Positions 43,472 through 50,954 of a stretch of DNA of 64,000 bases are shown here, one piece after another; position 1 is the stretch's first letter, and each line of letters opens with the position of its first letter. Below the pieces are notes generated by a model, which saw only the letters and a list, made by a program, of their open reading frames with translations, was not told the origin of the DNA and ran no database searches. The DNA is from Sporichthya polymorpha DSM 43042 (GTDB lineage Bacteria; Actinomycetota; Actinomycetes; Sporichthyales; Sporichthyaceae), in assembly GCF_000384115.1 (NCBI RefSeq), contig NZ_KB913029.1, positions 2,765,057 through 2,829,056 on the forward strand. The letters run 5' to 3'. The position numbers and the translations under genes were made by a program.

Positions 43472-44178
43472 CGGCCCAGGCCCTTCATCACGTCGAGCAC
43501 CGCGTCGGCCGACGGGCGATCCACCACGTCGTGCACCCGGCCGTCGACGACGAGCACGACGTGGTCCGCCCAGGCCGCGGCGTTGGGGTCGTGAGTGACC
43601 ATCACGATCGACTGGTGATGCTGATCGACCGCTGACCGGAGGAAGCCGAGGATCTCCTGGCCGGTCCGCGTGTCGAGGTTGCCGGTGGGTTCGTCGGCGA
43701 AGACCACCTGCGGCTGGGCGACCAGCGCGCGGGCGACGGCGACGCGCTGCTGCTGCCCGCCCGAGAGCTCCATCGGCCGGTGGTGCAGCCGATCGCCGAG
43801 ACGCAGCAGCGACACCACCTGATCGAGCACAGCGGGGTTCGGCCGGATGCCCGACAGCGTCATCGGCAGGCAGATGTTGTCTCTGGCCGTGAGCGTCGGG
43901 ACCAGGTTGAACGACTGGAACACGAACCCGATCCGCTCACGCCGTAGGACGGTCAGCTCGCGGTCGTTGAGCGTCGAGAGATCGGTGTCGCCGATGAACG
44001 CGCGGCCCGACGTCAGCCGATCCAGCCCGGCGGCGCAGTGCATCATCGTCGACTTGCCCGAGCCGGACGGGCCCATCACCGCCGTGAACTTCCCCGCGGG
44101 GAACGCGAGAGTGACGTCGTCGAGCGCGGCGACAGTCGCGGGTCCGGACCCGTAGTGCTTGGTGGCGCCGACGAGCAT
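43468..44178 (-). CDS. ABC transporter ATPase, LolD/MacB type
   Basis: 236 residues from ATG 44178 (a GTG at 44292 would add 38 residues of Pro/Ala-rich sequence and is a real alternative). The nucleotide-binding domain is complete: Walker [11 protein letters not shown]-loop in [10 protein letters not shown], signature L-S-G-G-Q-Q-Q-R-V, Walker [13 protein letters not shown] and H-loop M-V-T-H-D. It is the first gene of the four-gene operon ATPase-permease-kinase-regulator. A perfect palindrome lies upstream at 44341. Confidence 0.92.
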   Translation of the reverse strand: MLVGATKHYGSGPATVAALDDVTLAFPAGKFTAVMGPSGSGKSTMMHCAAGLDRLTSGRAFIGDTDLSTLNDRELTVLRRERIGFVFQSFNLVPTLTARDNICLPMTLSGIRPNPAVLDQVVSLLRLGDRLHHRPMELSGGQQQRVAVARALVAQPQVVFADEPTGNLDTRTGQEILGFLRSAVDQHHQSIVMVTHDPNAAAWADHVVLVVDGRVHDVVDRPSADAVLDVMKGLGR

Positions 44179-44340
44179 GGCGGCAGCGCCGTCAGTGGTG
44201 GGGGACGGCGCTGTCCCGAACGATCGGTCGAGGGCGGCGGAAGGTGGCGGTGGGTACACGACGGCTCCGATGAGTGGGTGGTGTCCCACCACGGTGGCGT
44301 CGGCCGGCGGCGGCCGCGTCCACCCTCAAGAGGCGCCGTG

Positions 44341-44356
44341 TACTCCTGCGGGAGTA
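44341..44356. promoter_or_regulatory. Palindrome TACTCC-TGCG-GGAGTA upstream of ABC/two-component operon
   Basis: Perfect 6-base arms around four bases, in the 214-base gap ahead of the ABC ATPase. A nearly identical sequence recurs inside the kinase gene at 40888. The location and symmetry fit an operator for the LuxR-type regulator encoded at the end of the operon (autoregulation), which is inferred. Confidence 0.5.
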
Positions 44357-44392
44357 GATGAGCGACCGAACGAACGAGCCGGGGCGACCCGG

Positions 44393-44746
44393 CTAATCCG
44401 TCGGAGCGGCGACGCAGAACTCGTTCCCGGCGGGGTCGGCGAGGACGGTCCACGCGAACCCGGGGAACTCGTGCTCGCCGAGGACGGTCGCCCCGAGCCC
44501 GACGAGTCGCTCCACCTCCGCGGCCCGGTCGGTGCAGTGGAAATCGAGGTGGACGCGGTTCTTCCCCGTCCGCGGCTCCGCGACCCGCTGGAGACCGAGG
44601 TACGTCCCCCCGCCGGCGGGCTGGAGCGACACGAACTCCCCGTCGTAGTCCTGGCCGATTTCGTAGTCCAGCGCCGCGGTCCAGAAGGTCGCGAGGGCGC
44701 GGGGGTCCGGGCAGTCGATCGTGACACCGGCGGTCGAAAGGCTCAT
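44393..44746 (-). CDS. VOC (glyoxalase/bleomycin-resistance) family protein
   Basis: 117 residues with two beta-alpha-beta-beta-beta modules of the vicinal-oxygen-chelate fold. It begins V-T-I-D-C-P-D-P-R-A-L-A-T-F-W, characteristic of the Glyoxalase_6-like subgroup, and has R-V-H-L-D-F-H-C-T-D in the second half with a possible metal-binding His. It ends with W-T-V-L-A-D-P-A-G-N-E-F-C. Its ATG overlaps the MFS pseudogene stop, so the two were one operon. Ligand unknown. Confidence 0.88.
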   Translation of the reverse strand: MSLSTAGVTIDCPDPRALATFWTAALDYEIGQDYDGEFVSLQPAGGGTYLGLQRVAEPRTGKNRVHLDFHCTDRAAEVERLVGLGATVLGEHEFPGFAWTVLADPAGNEFCVAAPTD

Positions 44747-45928
44747 GACCGCACGCTAGTCCGGTGCAAGGCGAGCAGGATCGCCGCGGCGAGGGTGGCG
44801 GCGCCGAGAAACCCGGTGGTGAGGGAGGTCCGGTCGGAGATCGGGCCGAGGAGCAGGGGCGAGGCGAACTGCCCGAGGAAGACGGCGGTGCCGCTCAGTG
44901 CGGTCAGGGTGCCGCGGAGCTCCGGGGGAGAGGCGTCGCCGATGAGCACTGTCAGGGTCGGCATCGACATACCCATCCCGACGCCGAAAAGAGCGGACGC
45001 GACGACGACGAACGCGACGTGGTCGGTGCCGGCGAGGAGCAGGAACGAGGCGGTCCAGATCGCGAACGTCGACCGCAGGACCTGACGGTGGGTGAGCTGC
45101 TGCCGGATCCGGCCGTAGACGAACCCCATTGCGATCATCGTGACCGAGACTCCGAGGCCCAGGACGGCGATGGAGAAGCTGTCGGAGACGCCGAGCTCGT
45201 CGATCCGCAGCGGCAGGAACACCACTTGCGCGTAGAGCAGGACACTTGTGCTCGCGAACAGCCCCTAGTAGCCGAGCAGTGCCCGGTGGCGGCGGGCGAC
45301 GCCCAGCGCCGTGCGGATCCCGGCGGCGGGGCGGTGAGCGGGGCGGTCGTCCGGCAGTGCGCGGAGCGCGGCGGCGCCGACGCCCACGCCGACCAGGTAC
45401 ACCCCGAACGGGGCGTGCCACGACAGCGTGCCGAGGGCGCCGCCGATCAGCGGCCAGCTCAGCGCCCCGACCGCGGTGGCGCTGGTGCGCCAGCCCATGA
45501 CCCGGTCCTGGGCCGCGCCGCGGAAGAGGTTGAGCAGACCGACCGTGCTGCCGGTGAACACCAGTGCGGCCCCGAGCCCGAACAGCACCCGCGACGCCAG
45601 CAGCGCGGGGTAGCTGTCGGTGAACAGACCAGCGCCTCCGGCGAGGCCGTAGACCGCGAGGCCGATCGCCAAGGGTCCGCCGCACTCCGTGCCGGTCGAT
45701 GAGTGCGCCCGCCACCGGGCTCACGAGCGCGATCACCAGACAGTGCGCGGTGAGCAGCAGGCCGGCCTGCGTCCCGCTCAGGCCGAGGTCGTCACGGATG
45801 ACCGCGATCACCGGCGAGATCACGGTTGTCGCCATCACCGTCAGCGTCGAGGCGAGGAGCAGGACGGTCAGCGCGCTCCGCTGACCGATCGTCAGGGTGG
45901 CCGGCTCAGTGGCCGTCGCCGCCCTCAT
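44743..45928 (-). pseudogene. MFS transporter, broken by a frameshift and an in-frame stop
   Basis: The pieces together form a 12-helix major facilitator protein. The 5' part starts with ATG 45928 (M-R-A-A-T-A-T-E-P) and contains the first helices to L-I-D-R-H-G-V-R-R. The frame then shifts near 45675 and continues as L-A-I-G-L-A-V-Y-G-L. A TAG at 45265-45267, after H-R-A-L-L-G-Y, interrupts the same frame that resumes with G-L-F-A-S-T-S-V-L-L-Y-A-Q-V-V-F-L-P to the end at 44743. Two separate lesions suggest genuine decay, though an assembly error could explain either. The intact promoter at 46044 and coupled small ORF are described separately. Confidence 0.8.
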
Positions 45929-46035
45929 GCCGCGCTCGCGCCCGCGAAGCTGACGGTCTCCCAATGCGCGACGGTGGGGCCGAACCGGCCCTCGCGAGTG
46001 TTGCCGCCGACGACAGCCGGACGAAATCTCTCCAT
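45925..46035 (-). CDS. Small ORF (36 codons) ahead of the MFS gene
   Basis: Begins M-E-R-F-R-P-A-V-V-G-G-N-T and ends G-A-S-A-A. Its stop overlaps the MFS start (ATGA), implying coupling. The ATG lies one or two bases inside the transcript expected from the MerR-type promoter at 46044, so it would be translated leaderless. GC at third positions is about 80 percent by hand count, consistent with coding. No family recognised; it could be a leader peptide or a decayed N-terminal fragment. Confidence 0.45.
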   Translation of the reverse strand: MERFRPAVVGGNTREGRFGPTVAHWETVSFAGASAA

Positions 46036-46043
46036 GTGTCGCG

Positions 46044-46074
46044 ACGGTAGAAGCTGAAGTGAACTTCAAGTCAA
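46044..46074 (-). promoter_or_regulatory. MerR-type promoter with 19-bp spacer and palindromic operator
   Basis: On the minus strand -35 TTGACT (46069-46074) and -10 TACCGT (46044-46049) are separated by exactly 19 bases, the overlong spacing typical of MerR-family-activated promoters. The spacer holds the dyad TGAAGT-TC-ACTTCA (46055-46068). It drives the small ORF, the MFS pseudogene and the VOC gene. No merR-like gene is within the window. Confidence 0.65.
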
Positions 46075-46086
46075 GCGCGTCGCGAA

Positions 46087-46128
46087 CGTCCGAAGATGTG
46101 GCTGCTATTGCAGCCACATCTTCGGACG
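46087..46128 (-). terminator. 18-bp perfect hairpin downstream of FAD monooxygenase
   Basis: CGTCCGAAGATGTGGCTG (46087-46104) pairs completely with 46111-46128 around a 6-base loop. It begins seven bases after the monooxygenase stop and ends just before the MerR-type promoter. It has no clear T-run on the minus strand but is likely to stop or insulate transcription between the two units. Confidence 0.7.
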
Positions 46129-46134
46129 CAAGGG

Positions 46135-47493
46135 TCAGAGCGAGGTGGCGCGGTTTCTCGCGGAGGCGGTACGCCGACGCTCGAAGAGTGCCAGCTCCTT
46201 GCGCCGCGCCACCTCGCGGCCGATGTCGCGACGCAAGGTGCGCGCGACCCCACCCCGGGACGTGGTGGGGTCACGCAACGCGATCGCGATCCAGCGGGCG
46301 AGCCGCGACGGCGTGAAGACTTCGTCGGCGTTCCGTTTGCGGGAGAAGACGTCGAGCACCTCGCTGGGGCCGCCGGGGCGGTCGGCGAACCAGGCGTAGG
46401 CGGCGTGCTCGATGGGGGAGACGTGGTCCGGAAGCCCGAGCCCGTTGGCCCACTGGTACATCGGCAGGCACTGCTGGTCACGGTCGTGCTCCCAGGCCTG
46501 CAGGGCCGAGGCCAGCTGCACCGGGTGGTCGAGCACCGGGGCGACGCGCTCGCCGAGCAGGCGCCCGAACCGCAGGGCGTCGCGGATGCCCTGGGCGGTG
46601 ACGGGATCCTTGAAGTGCCCGGCGTCGCCGGCCAGGGCCCAGCCCGGGCCGGTCGAGTGGCGGAAGTAGGACGGGTGCTCGAACGAGCAGCGGACGTTGC
46701 TCTCGCGCTCGCAGCCGACCAGCCGCTCGCGCAGCTGCTCGATGCTCGCCACCGTCTTCTCGTAGGTCTCGACGGACCGCTCACGGAACTCCTGCGCCCG
46801 GGACGTGGGCGGCATGAGCAGTACGACCGACTGCCCGCCGTCGCAGGGGAAAACCGTGACCAGGTCGTCGTCCTGCCGCCACTGCATCGCGCGGTCGCGC
46901 AACTCGGTGCGCGGGTCGCGGTAGTAGGCGTAGGCCATCATCCGGCCGTTGGGCCACTGGTGGTGCTCGGTCGTGCCCACCAGTCGCCCGACCGTGGAGC
47001 GCCGGCCGTCGGCGCCGATCACGAGCTGAGCCTCGATGGTGCCGGTGCGTCCGTCGTGGTCGGTCCACTCGACGCCGGTCACGCGGCCGGTCCCGTCGCG
47101 CAGGAGGCCCGTCACGCGGGTGCGCTCGCGCACCTCGGCGCCGGCCTCGCGGGCGGTCTCGATCAGCGCCAGATCCAGGCCCGGCCGTCGCACGCAGGAC
47201 CCGAAGGCGAAGCCCTCGTAGTCGGTGTACGGGCCGAGGACCTCGGTGCGCGCCGTGCCGATGCCCGCGATCGGGTGCAGCGGGGGATCGAGCGCCATCA
47301 CGCGGTCGAGCGCGCCGAGCGCCGCGACCTCGGCCCAGTGGTTCGGGAAGAACAGGTGCGTCGACAGCGTGTCGGACGGGAACGCCGCGACGTCCAGCGC
47401 GATCACCGACCGGCCCCGACGGGCGAGGGCGATCGACGCGGCCGACCCGGCGCAGCGGGCGCCGACGACCACGACCTCGGTGCGTTCGCTCAT
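46135..47493 (-). CDS. FAD-dependent monooxygenase (group A, PHBH-like)
   Basis: 452 residues. The N-terminal Rossmann dinucleotide motif reads V-V-V-V-G-A-R-C-A-G-S-A-A-S, the D-G motif is V-I-G-A-D-G-R-R-S-T-V, and the FAD ribityl motif is A-L-A-G-D-A-G-H-F-K-D-P-V-T-A-Q-G-I, all typical of single-component flavoprotein hydroxylases. The substrate is unknown. It is divergent from a TetR gene with 84 bases between; the inverted repeat at 47552 there probably controls both. The C-terminus is Arg-rich. Confidence 0.9.
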   Translation of the reverse strand: MSERTEVVVVGARCAGSAASIALARRGRSVIALDVAAFPSDTLSTHLFFPNHWAEVAALGALDRVMALDPPLHPIAGIGTARTEVLGPYTDYEGFAFGSCVRRPGLDLALIETAREAGAEVRERTRVTGLLRDGTGRVTGVEWTDHDGRTGTIEAQLVIGADGRRSTVGRLVGTTEHHQWPNGRMMAYAYYRDPRTELRDRAMQWRQDDDLVTVFPCDGGQSVVLLMPPTSRAQEFRERSVETYEKTVASIEQLRERLVGCERESNVRCSFEHPSYFRHSTGPGWALAGDAGHFKDPVTAQGIRDALRFGRLLGERVAPVLDHPVQLASALQAWEHDRDQQCLPMYQWANGLGLPDHVSPIEHAAYAWFADRPGGPSEVLDVFSRKRNADEVFTPSRLARWIAIALRDPTTSRGGVARTLRRDIGREVARRKELALFERRRTASARNRATSL

Positions 47494-47551
47494 GGGCGAC
47501 AGACTGCCCGGTCCGGGGAGTGTTTTGCAAGACCGTTCAGTGAATGAATCT

Positions 47552-47570
47552 GTCTAAAAATCACTTAGAC
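47552..47570. promoter_or_regulatory. Operator/promoter between FAD monooxygenase and tetR
   Basis: GTCTAA and TTAGAC form perfect 6-base arms separated by seven bases. The right arm TTAGAC also serves as a plausible -10 for the tetR gene, whose ATG is seven bases downstream (leaderless start). The TetR protein would therefore block its own promoter and likely that of the monooxygenase. Inferred from symmetry and position. Confidence 0.55.
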
Positions 47571-47577
47571 TTCCGGG

Positions 47578-48303
47578 ATGACCGCCGAGCCCGTCGTGCG
47601 CGACACCAGCGCCGCCGCCCGTGGTGAGCGGCGCCGGGCCCGCACGCGGACGGCGATCCTCGACGCGGCGGAGGAGGTCTTCCGGGGCCGCGGGTACGAC
47701 GCCGCCCGCGTGGAGGAGATCGCCGAGCGGGCCGACATGTCCGTCGGCTCGATCTACCAGCACTTCGAGGGCAAGCGCGGGCTCTACCTGACACTGGTCG
47801 ACCGGGCGCTGGAGCTCTTCACCGCCTACATGGCGCGCAGCGAGGACCCGGCCTTCACACCGTTGCAGCGCGTCCTCGCCGGCGGGGACGCCTACCTGCG
47901 CTTCCACCGCGACCACCCCGGCGCGTTCCAGTTCCTCGCCTACCGCGCGCCGGGCGACGACGCGCTCGCCGAGGACGACGCCCTCGAGGCGCGCGTGCGC
48001 GACCGCGTCGGGCTCCTGCTCGACCGCTTCGCCCAGCAGATCGACGCCGCGATCGAGGCCGGGGAGGCCCGCCCCGTCGACAGCGTCCGGATGACCCGCT
48101 TCCTCTGGGGCGCCTGGAACGGCGTCATCAGCCTCGGGTTGCAGCCCGACGGGCTCCGCCTGTCCGAGGACGAGATCACCGAGACCCTGGAGCTCGCCCG
48201 CTGGCTGCTCCGGGAGGGCATCGCGGCCCCGACTTTGCGGGACTCCTCCGGCGAGGTCGGCGACCGGGTCCCGTTGCCGTACATCGCCGCTGCCGAGGAG
48301 TGA
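47578..48303 (+). CDS. TetR family transcriptional regulator
   Basis: 241 residues. The helix-turn-helix at about 20-65 has T-A-I-L-D-A-A-E-E-V-F, Y-D-A-A-R-V-E-E-I-A-E-R-A-D-M-S and S-I-Y-Q-H-F. The C-terminal ligand domain includes R-F-H-R-D-H-P-G-A-F and a final disordered tail. Divergent from the monooxygenase, so probably its repressor. No ribosome site is present, in line with the leaderless promoter at 47565. Confidence 0.92.
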   Translation: MTAEPVVRDTSAAARGERRRARTRTAILDAAEEVFRGRGYDAARVEEIAERADMSVGSIYQHFEGKRGLYLTLVDRALELFTAYMARSEDPAFTPLQRVLAGGDAYLRFHRDHPGAFQFLAYRAPGDDALAEDDALEARVRDRVGLLLDRFAQQIDAAIEAGEARPVDSVRMTRFLWGAWNGVISLGLQPDGLRLSEDEITETLELARWLLREGIAAPTLRDSSGEVGDRVPLPYIAAAEE

Positions 48304-48349
48304 ACGAACCGCGGCGCTCGTCCGTCCTCTCCCTGACGAAGGGGAGGAC

Positions 48350-49243
48350 ATGAAGCGCCGTACCGCGATCGCCGCCGGGCTGAGCCTGGCTCTCGCCGTC
48401 CTGGCCGGCTGTGCCGGCGACGACGACACCGTGGCCGAGGAGCCCGGGGCGACGTCGTCGCCACCCGCCGCGGCCGAGGTTCTCCCCTCCCAGCTGGTCG
48501 GGACGTGGGAGGTCGAGGGCGCCGGCGTCGAGCCGGGGACGATGCTGATGTTCACCGCCTCCGAGGTCCGCGTCTTCGTGGAGTGCGGGCTGCTCGACGG
48601 GTCGTGGAAGGCCCTCGTCGGCGGGGCGTTCCTCGCCGATGCCTACAGCGCGTCCGGCGGCTGCCGGCCGACGAACAACAACTTCACCCCGGCCTGGCTG
48701 GAGGGCGCGACCGAGTTCGCCCTCGACGGCGACGACCGGGAGCTCCGCGACTCCGCGGGCGCGCTGCTCGCCTCCCTCGAGCCCGCCAGCCGGCGCCCGA
48801 ACGTCCCGAGCAACGTTATTGAGAGTCATGGCGACCCGCCGGTGCTCACCGACGCCGAGCGAGCGAAGCTCGACCGGATGCCGCCCGCGTTCCCGGCCGG
48901 AATCCGTCCCGCTGAACGGTCCGAGCTGCTCGGCACCTGGGTTCGGCCGGGGGAGTCGGCCGACGGCGACAACTGGCCGTTCGTCACCTTCCAGGCCGAC
49001 GGCCGGTGGACCGGCTCCGACGGGTGCAACGGGCTCGGCTCGCGCTGGGCGTTCGCCGACGGCGCTCTGCTGCTCGTCGACTTCGCGCAGACGCTGATCG
49101 GCTGCGAGAACGTCAACCTGCTCGGCGACGCCGTCCTCGCCGGGTTCGACGGCTCGACCCTCGTCCTCCTCGACGAGAACGGGACCGAGACCCACCGCGC
49201 CGTCTCGGGCCCGGCCCCGAAACGCCCTACGTCCCGGGGTTAG
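48350..49243 (+). CDS. META-domain-like lipoprotein
   Basis: 297 residues. The lipobox is L-A-G-C (Cys 21), followed by A-G-D-D-D. There are two similar beta-rich halves: the first (about 45-150) starts L-V-G-T-W-E-V, the second (about 195-285) starts L-L-G-T-W-V-R-P and contains G-S-D-G-C-N-G-L-G-S-R-W, close to the META/HslJ-type motif. Paired cysteines may bond. An AT-neutral linker joins them. Membrane-anchored, outer face; biochemical role unknown. Confidence 0.7.
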   Translation: MKRRTAIAAGLSLALAVLAGCAGDDDTVAEEPGATSSPPAAAEVLPSQLVGTWEVEGAGVEPGTMLMFTASEVRVFVECGLLDGSWKALVGGAFLADAYSASGGCRPTNNNFTPAWLEGATEFALDGDDRELRDSAGALLASLEPASRRPNVPSNVIESHGDPPVLTDAERAKLDRMPPAFPAGIRPAERSELLGTWVRPGESADGDNWPFVTFQADGRWTGSDGCNGLGSRWAFADGALLLVDFAQTLIGCENVNLLGDAVLAGFDGSTLVLLDENGTETHRAVSGPAPKRPTSRG

Positions 49244-49281
49244 CGGCCGGCCTGCCTCCAGAAGGGGTGTCACCCCCACTG

Positions 49282-49812
49282 TTACGGAAGGGATTTGACC
49301 AGGACCGCGAAGGCGAGGTCGTCGCGGCGGGGGAGGCCGAATCGCTCGTCGCCGTAGGGAAACGGGCGGGTCTCGCCGGTCGGGGTGTAGCCGCGGCGGG
49401 CGTACCAGGCGATCAGGTCCGAACGCTGGGCGACGACCGTGAGCTCCATCCGCGTCGCGCCGAGACCGCGGGCGTGGGACTCGGCGTGGCGGAGCAGGGC
49501 GTCGCCGAGGCCAGCCCCCTGCGCGGTGGGACGGACGGCGAAGGTGCCGAAGTACGCGGTCCCGTCCCCGCGGTCGGTGACGACGCAGCAGCCGAGCGGG
49601 CCGGCGTCGTCCTCGGTGAGGAACAGCGTCGTCCCCGGATCGGCGAGTTCGGCGCGGAGCATGTCCTCGTCGATGCGGTTGCCGTCGAGCAGGTCCGCCT
49701 CGTGGGTCCAGCCGGCGCGGCTGTCCTCGCCCCGGTACGCGGAGTGGATCAGACGCTGGAGGCCCGGGACGTCCGCGGCGGTCGCGACGCGGATCGGCGG
49801 TGGGGTCGGCAC
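49282..49812 (-). CDS. GNAT family N-acetyltransferase
   Basis: 176 residues from GTG 49812 (the upstream frame overlaps the next divergent gene). The acetyl-CoA binding loop is V-R-P-T-A-Q-G-A-G-L-G-D-A-L-L, preceded by Y-F-G-T-F-A-V, and the C-terminal strand is Y-A-R-R-G-Y-T-P-T-G. The first half is acidic with Y-R-G-E-D-S-R-A-G-W-T-H. The acceptor substrate cannot be predicted. Confidence 0.88.
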   Translation of the reverse strand: MPTPPPIRVATAADVPGLQRLIHSAYRGEDSRAGWTHEADLLDGNRIDEDMLRAELADPGTTLFLTEDDAGPLGCCVVTDRGDGTAYFGTFAVRPTAQGAGLGDALLRHAESHARGLGATRMELTVVAQRSDLIAWYARRGYTPTGETRPFPYGDERFGLPRRDDLAFAVLVKSLP

Positions 49813-49918
49813 GCCGACAGTCCTATCAGGGGCCGATGAGGGGTGATTTCCGCCCGATTTCGTCCCCACTTGGGCGGGAGGCGGCGAATGAGTGAGACTT
49901 CCGAGAGACACTGGAGTC

Positions 49919-50146
49919 ATGAAGCCTCGTCGCGCCGCCGCACCCCGGTCGTTCTCCAGCCCGCTCGACCGGGCCCCGGAGGTCGCCCCCGAGCCTCAGG
50001 TCTTCGAGCTCGACGACCAGGTCTCGCACGACCAGCACGGGCTCGGTGTCGTCTCCGCCGTGGAACCCACCAGCGTCGTCGTCACCTTCCGCGAGGGGGA
50101 GCGGCGCCGCTTCCAGCTTCCGTGCGCGAAGCTCTACCGCCTCTGA
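49919..50146 (+). CDS. Stand-alone Tudor-like peptide resembling the UvrD/PcrA C-terminus
   Basis: 75 residues. After a basic N-terminus, V-S-H-D-Q-H-G-L-G-V-V-S-A-V followed by a V-V-V-T-F strand is the SH3/Tudor-like pattern found at the C-terminus of UvrD/PcrA helicases, which touches RNA polymerase, and in CarD-like proteins. Here it is a separate gene. The ATG at 49919 is preceded closely by GGAG. It lies between the divergent GNAT gene and a winged-helix regulator. A role in binding RNA polymerase is only a guess. Confidence 0.65.
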   Translation: MKPRRAAAPRSFSSPLDRAPEVAPEPQVFELDDQVSHDQHGLGVVSAVEPTSVVVTFREGERRRFQLPCAKLYRL

Positions 50147-50223
50147 ACCCCGGATCGGGGCCCGATCGCCGCGTTTGTGACGCCCGACATACCGCGCAAA
50201 TGGTCGTGCGGCAAAATACCCGG

Positions 50224-50856
50224 ATGGACACTTCCTCCCCCCGCCTGCTCGTCCTGCACGCACTGCGTCTCTCCGGCTTTCTGTCGGTGGAGAAGCTCGT
50301 TCACCGCACCGGTCTCACCGAGGACCAGGTCACCGAGGTCCTGACGGCGGCGGCCGCCGCCGAGGAGGTCAAGGAGCGCACCGGTCGCATCAGCGGCTGG
50401 ATGCTGATGCCCGCCGGCCGTGAGGCGCACGCCGCGCTGCTGGCCGAGGAGCTCGCCGCCTCCGGGGCCAAGGCCGAGATCGAGCGGCTCGACGAGAAGT
50501 TCGTCGCGCTCAACGAGCCGTTCAAAACCCTGTGCACGCGGTGGCAGATCATCGGCGACCCCGAGACCGGGACGCCGAACGACCACTCCGACGCCGCCTA
50601 CGACCAGGCCGTCATCGCCGACCTCGCCGCCGCCCACCCCGGCGTGATCGAGCTGTGCGGCGAGCTCACCGCGGCGCTGCCCCGCTTCGGCCGCTACGCC
50701 CGGGACTTCGACGCGGCGCTCGCGCGCGTCCAGGCCGGGGAGCTCAAGGCGTTCGCCGCTCCGATGAACGAGAGCTACCACGACGCCTGGATGGAGCTGC
50801 ACCAGGACCTGCTCAGCACGCTCGCCCGTGAGCGCACCGCTGCTGACGGTCACTAG
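50224..50856 (+). CDS. Winged-helix transcriptional regulator near ppdK
   Basis: 210 residues. N-terminal winged helix (about 8-75): L-V-L-H-A-L-R-L-S-G-F-L-S-V, then T-G-L-T-E-D-Q-V-T-E-V-L and a wing G-R-I-S-G-W-M-L. The C-terminal helical part has a cluster of acidic and His residues that could form an effector pocket. It has no ribosome site; AAATAC about ten bases upstream suggests a leaderless start. Located directly upstream of ppdK, so likely its regulator, acting at the palindrome at 50883. Confidence 0.75.
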   Translation: MDTSSPRLLVLHALRLSGFLSVEKLVHRTGLTEDQVTEVLTAAAAAEEVKERTGRISGWMLMPAGREAHAALLAEELAASGAKAEIERLDEKFVALNEPFKTLCTRWQIIGDPETGTPNDHSDAAYDQAVIADLAAAHPGVIELCGELTAALPRFGRYARDFDAALARVQAGELKAFAAPMNESYHDAWMELHQDLLSTLARERTAADGH

Positions 50857-50893
50857 TTGCTCGATCGTTCTGTCTGGACATACTGTCTGACAG
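50857..50893 (+). promoter_or_regulatory. ppdK promoter with palindromic operator
   Basis: TTGCTC (50857-50862) and CATACT (50879-50884), 16 bases apart, form a plausible promoter. The palindrome CTGTC-T-GACAG (50883-50893) overlaps the -10 end and the start site, a position suited to repression, probably by the winged-helix protein just upstream. The ppdK ATG follows 61 bases later. Confidence 0.5.
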
Positions 50894-50954
50894 ATTGAGC
50901 CGGCCGTCTGCCGACGGCACGTCCACGTTTCTCTTCCTTGACAGGAGTTTCCGC

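Noticed and set aside
44743-45672. Two separate small membrane-protein genes
   Set aside because: Both pieces are in the same frame, separated by one TAG, and together they continue a single MFS protein.
49261-49281. Terminator between the META lipoprotein and GNAT genes
   Set aside because: The GGGGTG-T-CACCCC symmetry has no loop space, so it cannot fold as a hairpin, and no T-run follows.
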